A DNA stretch of 14,057 bases from Nanoarchaeales archaeon. Lineage in GTDB: Archaea > Nanobdellota > Nanobdellia > Woesearchaeales > UBA583. Location: contig JABSQY010000040.1 in NCBI GenBank assembly GCA_013215525.1, positions 1 through 14,057 of the forward strand. Direction: 5' to 3'. The position numbers and the translations under genes are program-made. The notes beneath the pieces are model-generated. The model saw only the letters and a program-made list of their open reading frames with translations. It made no database searches and was not told the DNA's origin. Positions 13,641-14,057 of the stretch are shown in pieces. Every line of letters begins with the position of its first letter. Positions within the stretch are counted from its first letter, which is position 1.

Positions 13641-13723
13641 TTTTTTTACTAATTTTAGGGAAAACTGAGTAAGCCTTTTAAAGGGCGAAACGACGTGTCC
13701 GTTAAGAAATTAGTTTAAAAAAA
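13641..13723 (+). ncRNA. Candidate structured RNA in the ahaF spacer
   Basis: A long closing stem pairs 13641-13655 with 13707-13723 (8 bp plus 7 bp, with a 2-nt bulge). It encloses about 51 bases that are clearly richer in GC than their surroundings. Inside are two small hairpins: GCCTT-TTAA-AGGGC (13673-13686, one G-U pair) and AACG...CGTT (13689-13703). The order CTGAGTA, hairpin, GAAAC, hairpin with GTC recalls a hammerhead ribozyme core. It departs from the CUGANGA consensus (U where the catalytic G is expected), so activity is doubtful. It could also be only a palindromic mobile element. Confidence 0.4.
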
Positions 13724-13732
13724 GTTGAAAGC

Positions 13733-13802
13733 AAGATATCAAAGGTGGAAATTTACGTGATAGTATTATTCGTGCGCTTGGTGTTGATTTACTTAAATAA
13801 AT
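13733..13802 (+). repeat. ahaF 3'-end direct repeat, copy 2 (gene remnant)
   Basis: This is an exact 70-base copy of the ahaF end. The matching frame is closed by TGA at 13726-13728, two codons upstream of the GAT of the copied frame, and has no start codon, so it is not translated as AhaF. It ends in its own inverted repeat over the copied stop codon. Confidence 0.92.
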
Positions 13803-13824
13803 TTGTTTAATAAATTTATTTAAG
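13792..13824. terminator. 13-bp inverted repeat over the copied ahaF stop codon
   Basis: CTTAAATAAATTT (13792-13804) and AAATTTATTTAAG (13812-13824) pair perfectly around GTTTAAT. It differs in arm and loop sequence from the hairpin after copy 1, although both start in the same copied bases. Confidence 0.6.
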
Positions 13825-13860
13825 ATATTTTTAAATATTTTATTTCTAGTAAAAAACAAG

Positions 13861-13871
13861 TATTATAAATA
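13861..13871 (+). promoter_or_regulatory. TATA-like promoter of the last gene
   Basis: TATTATAAATA is centred about 25 bases before the ATG at 13891, so the last gene appears to have its own promoter and not to belong to the ATPase unit. Confidence 0.5.
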
Positions 13872-13890
13872 TTAATTTTATTATTTATTT

Positions 13891-14057
13891 ATGAAAACAT
13901 TTACTGAAATAAAATTTTATGTTTATTCTCAAAAAAATAATATTACAAAAGATAATTTTAGAAAATTATTTGATATAATTATTTCAGAATATTTCTCTAA
14001 TTCAATTGAGATAAATTCAATAAAAATTAAAAATTTTAATGAATTATTTAATTTTAT
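13891..14057 (+). CDS. Unrecognised protein, N-terminal part (partial)
   Basis: The frame from the ATG at 13891 is open to the window edge (55 full codons). It begins MKTFTEIKFYVYSQKNNITK and is rich in Asn, Ile, Lys and Phe, with no signal peptide or membrane segment in the visible part. I do not recognise it. It is not the start of AhaA, which is what normally follows ahaF. The TATA-like box at the leaderless distance supports it as a gene. Confidence 0.55.
   Translation, partial: MKTFTEIKFYVYSQKNNITKDNFRKLFDIIISEYFSNSIEINSIKIKNFNELFNF

Noticed and set aside
13641..13723. tRNA or box C/D guide RNA in the ahaF spacer
   Set aside because: No acceptor stem or T-loop pattern and no paired RTGATGA/CTGA boxes are present; a single CTGA is not enough.
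7735..13802. The two duplications as plain assembly artefacts
   Set aside because: Not fully excluded. However, repeat lengths differ (25 and 70 bp), the spacers are unique sequences with internal structure, and both sit at gene ends, which a k-mer error would not prefer.

Overview
The window reads as chromosomal DNA of a very AT-rich archaeon. The evidence is an archaeal-type (A-type) ATP synthase cluster and transcription units that start almost directly at the ATG, with a TATA-like box centred about 25-30 nt upstream (best at 659-668, 5682-5690 and 11413-11442). Shine-Dalgarno sites are nearly absent, and the only clear one precedes ahaI. A small-genome DPANN-type lineage (Woesearchaeota/Pacearchaeota-like) is my best guess. 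That guess rests on style alone and no marker gene settles it.

Layout. 1-260 (-): N-terminus of an exported or membrane-anchored protein. 261-687: non-coding, with three stem-loops and the dus promoter. 688-1949 (+): tRNA-dihydrouridine synthase followed by a small DUF1294 membrane protein. 1959-2081 (-): possible 40-aa gene, convergent with DUF1294. 2164-4002 (+): a 612-aa protein with two degenerate HIT-like domains joined by charged, Gln-rich linkers. 4135-5121 (+): PfkB-family, fructokinase-like sugar kinase. 5175-5558 (-): stand-alone cupin mannose-6-phosphate isomerase. 5714-7760 (+): ahaH-ahaI. 7990-11067 (-): GH38 alpha-mannosidase. 11457-13586 (+): ahaK-ahaE-ahaC-ahaF. 13891-end (+): start of an unrecognised gene.

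Function. AhaH, I, K, E, C and F are peripheral-stalk, membrane and central-stalk parts of the A-type ATPase. The usual archaeal order is H-I-K-E-C-F-A-B-D. Here the order is broken after I, by the inverted mannosidase, and after F, where an unrelated gene replaces A-B-D. The mannosidase, the isomerase and the sugar kinase could together release mannose and bring it to fructose-6-phosphate, although they are separate transcription units.

The most unusual feature is at those two breaks. The extreme 3' end of ahaI (25 bp) and of ahaF (70 bp) is present twice, perfectly conserved, at offsets of 206 and 214 bp. The spacers differ in sequence but both are rich in hairpins. The ahaI spacer carries a double hairpin whose core also occurs in frame inside the 612-aa gene. 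The ahaF spacer contains a possible three-way-junction RNA. The annotated gene ends not followed by a close same-strand gene also carry an inverted repeat at or over the stop codon. These patterns suggest a small palindromic or integrative element system. That is inference from one window, and an assembly artefact must be excluded first.
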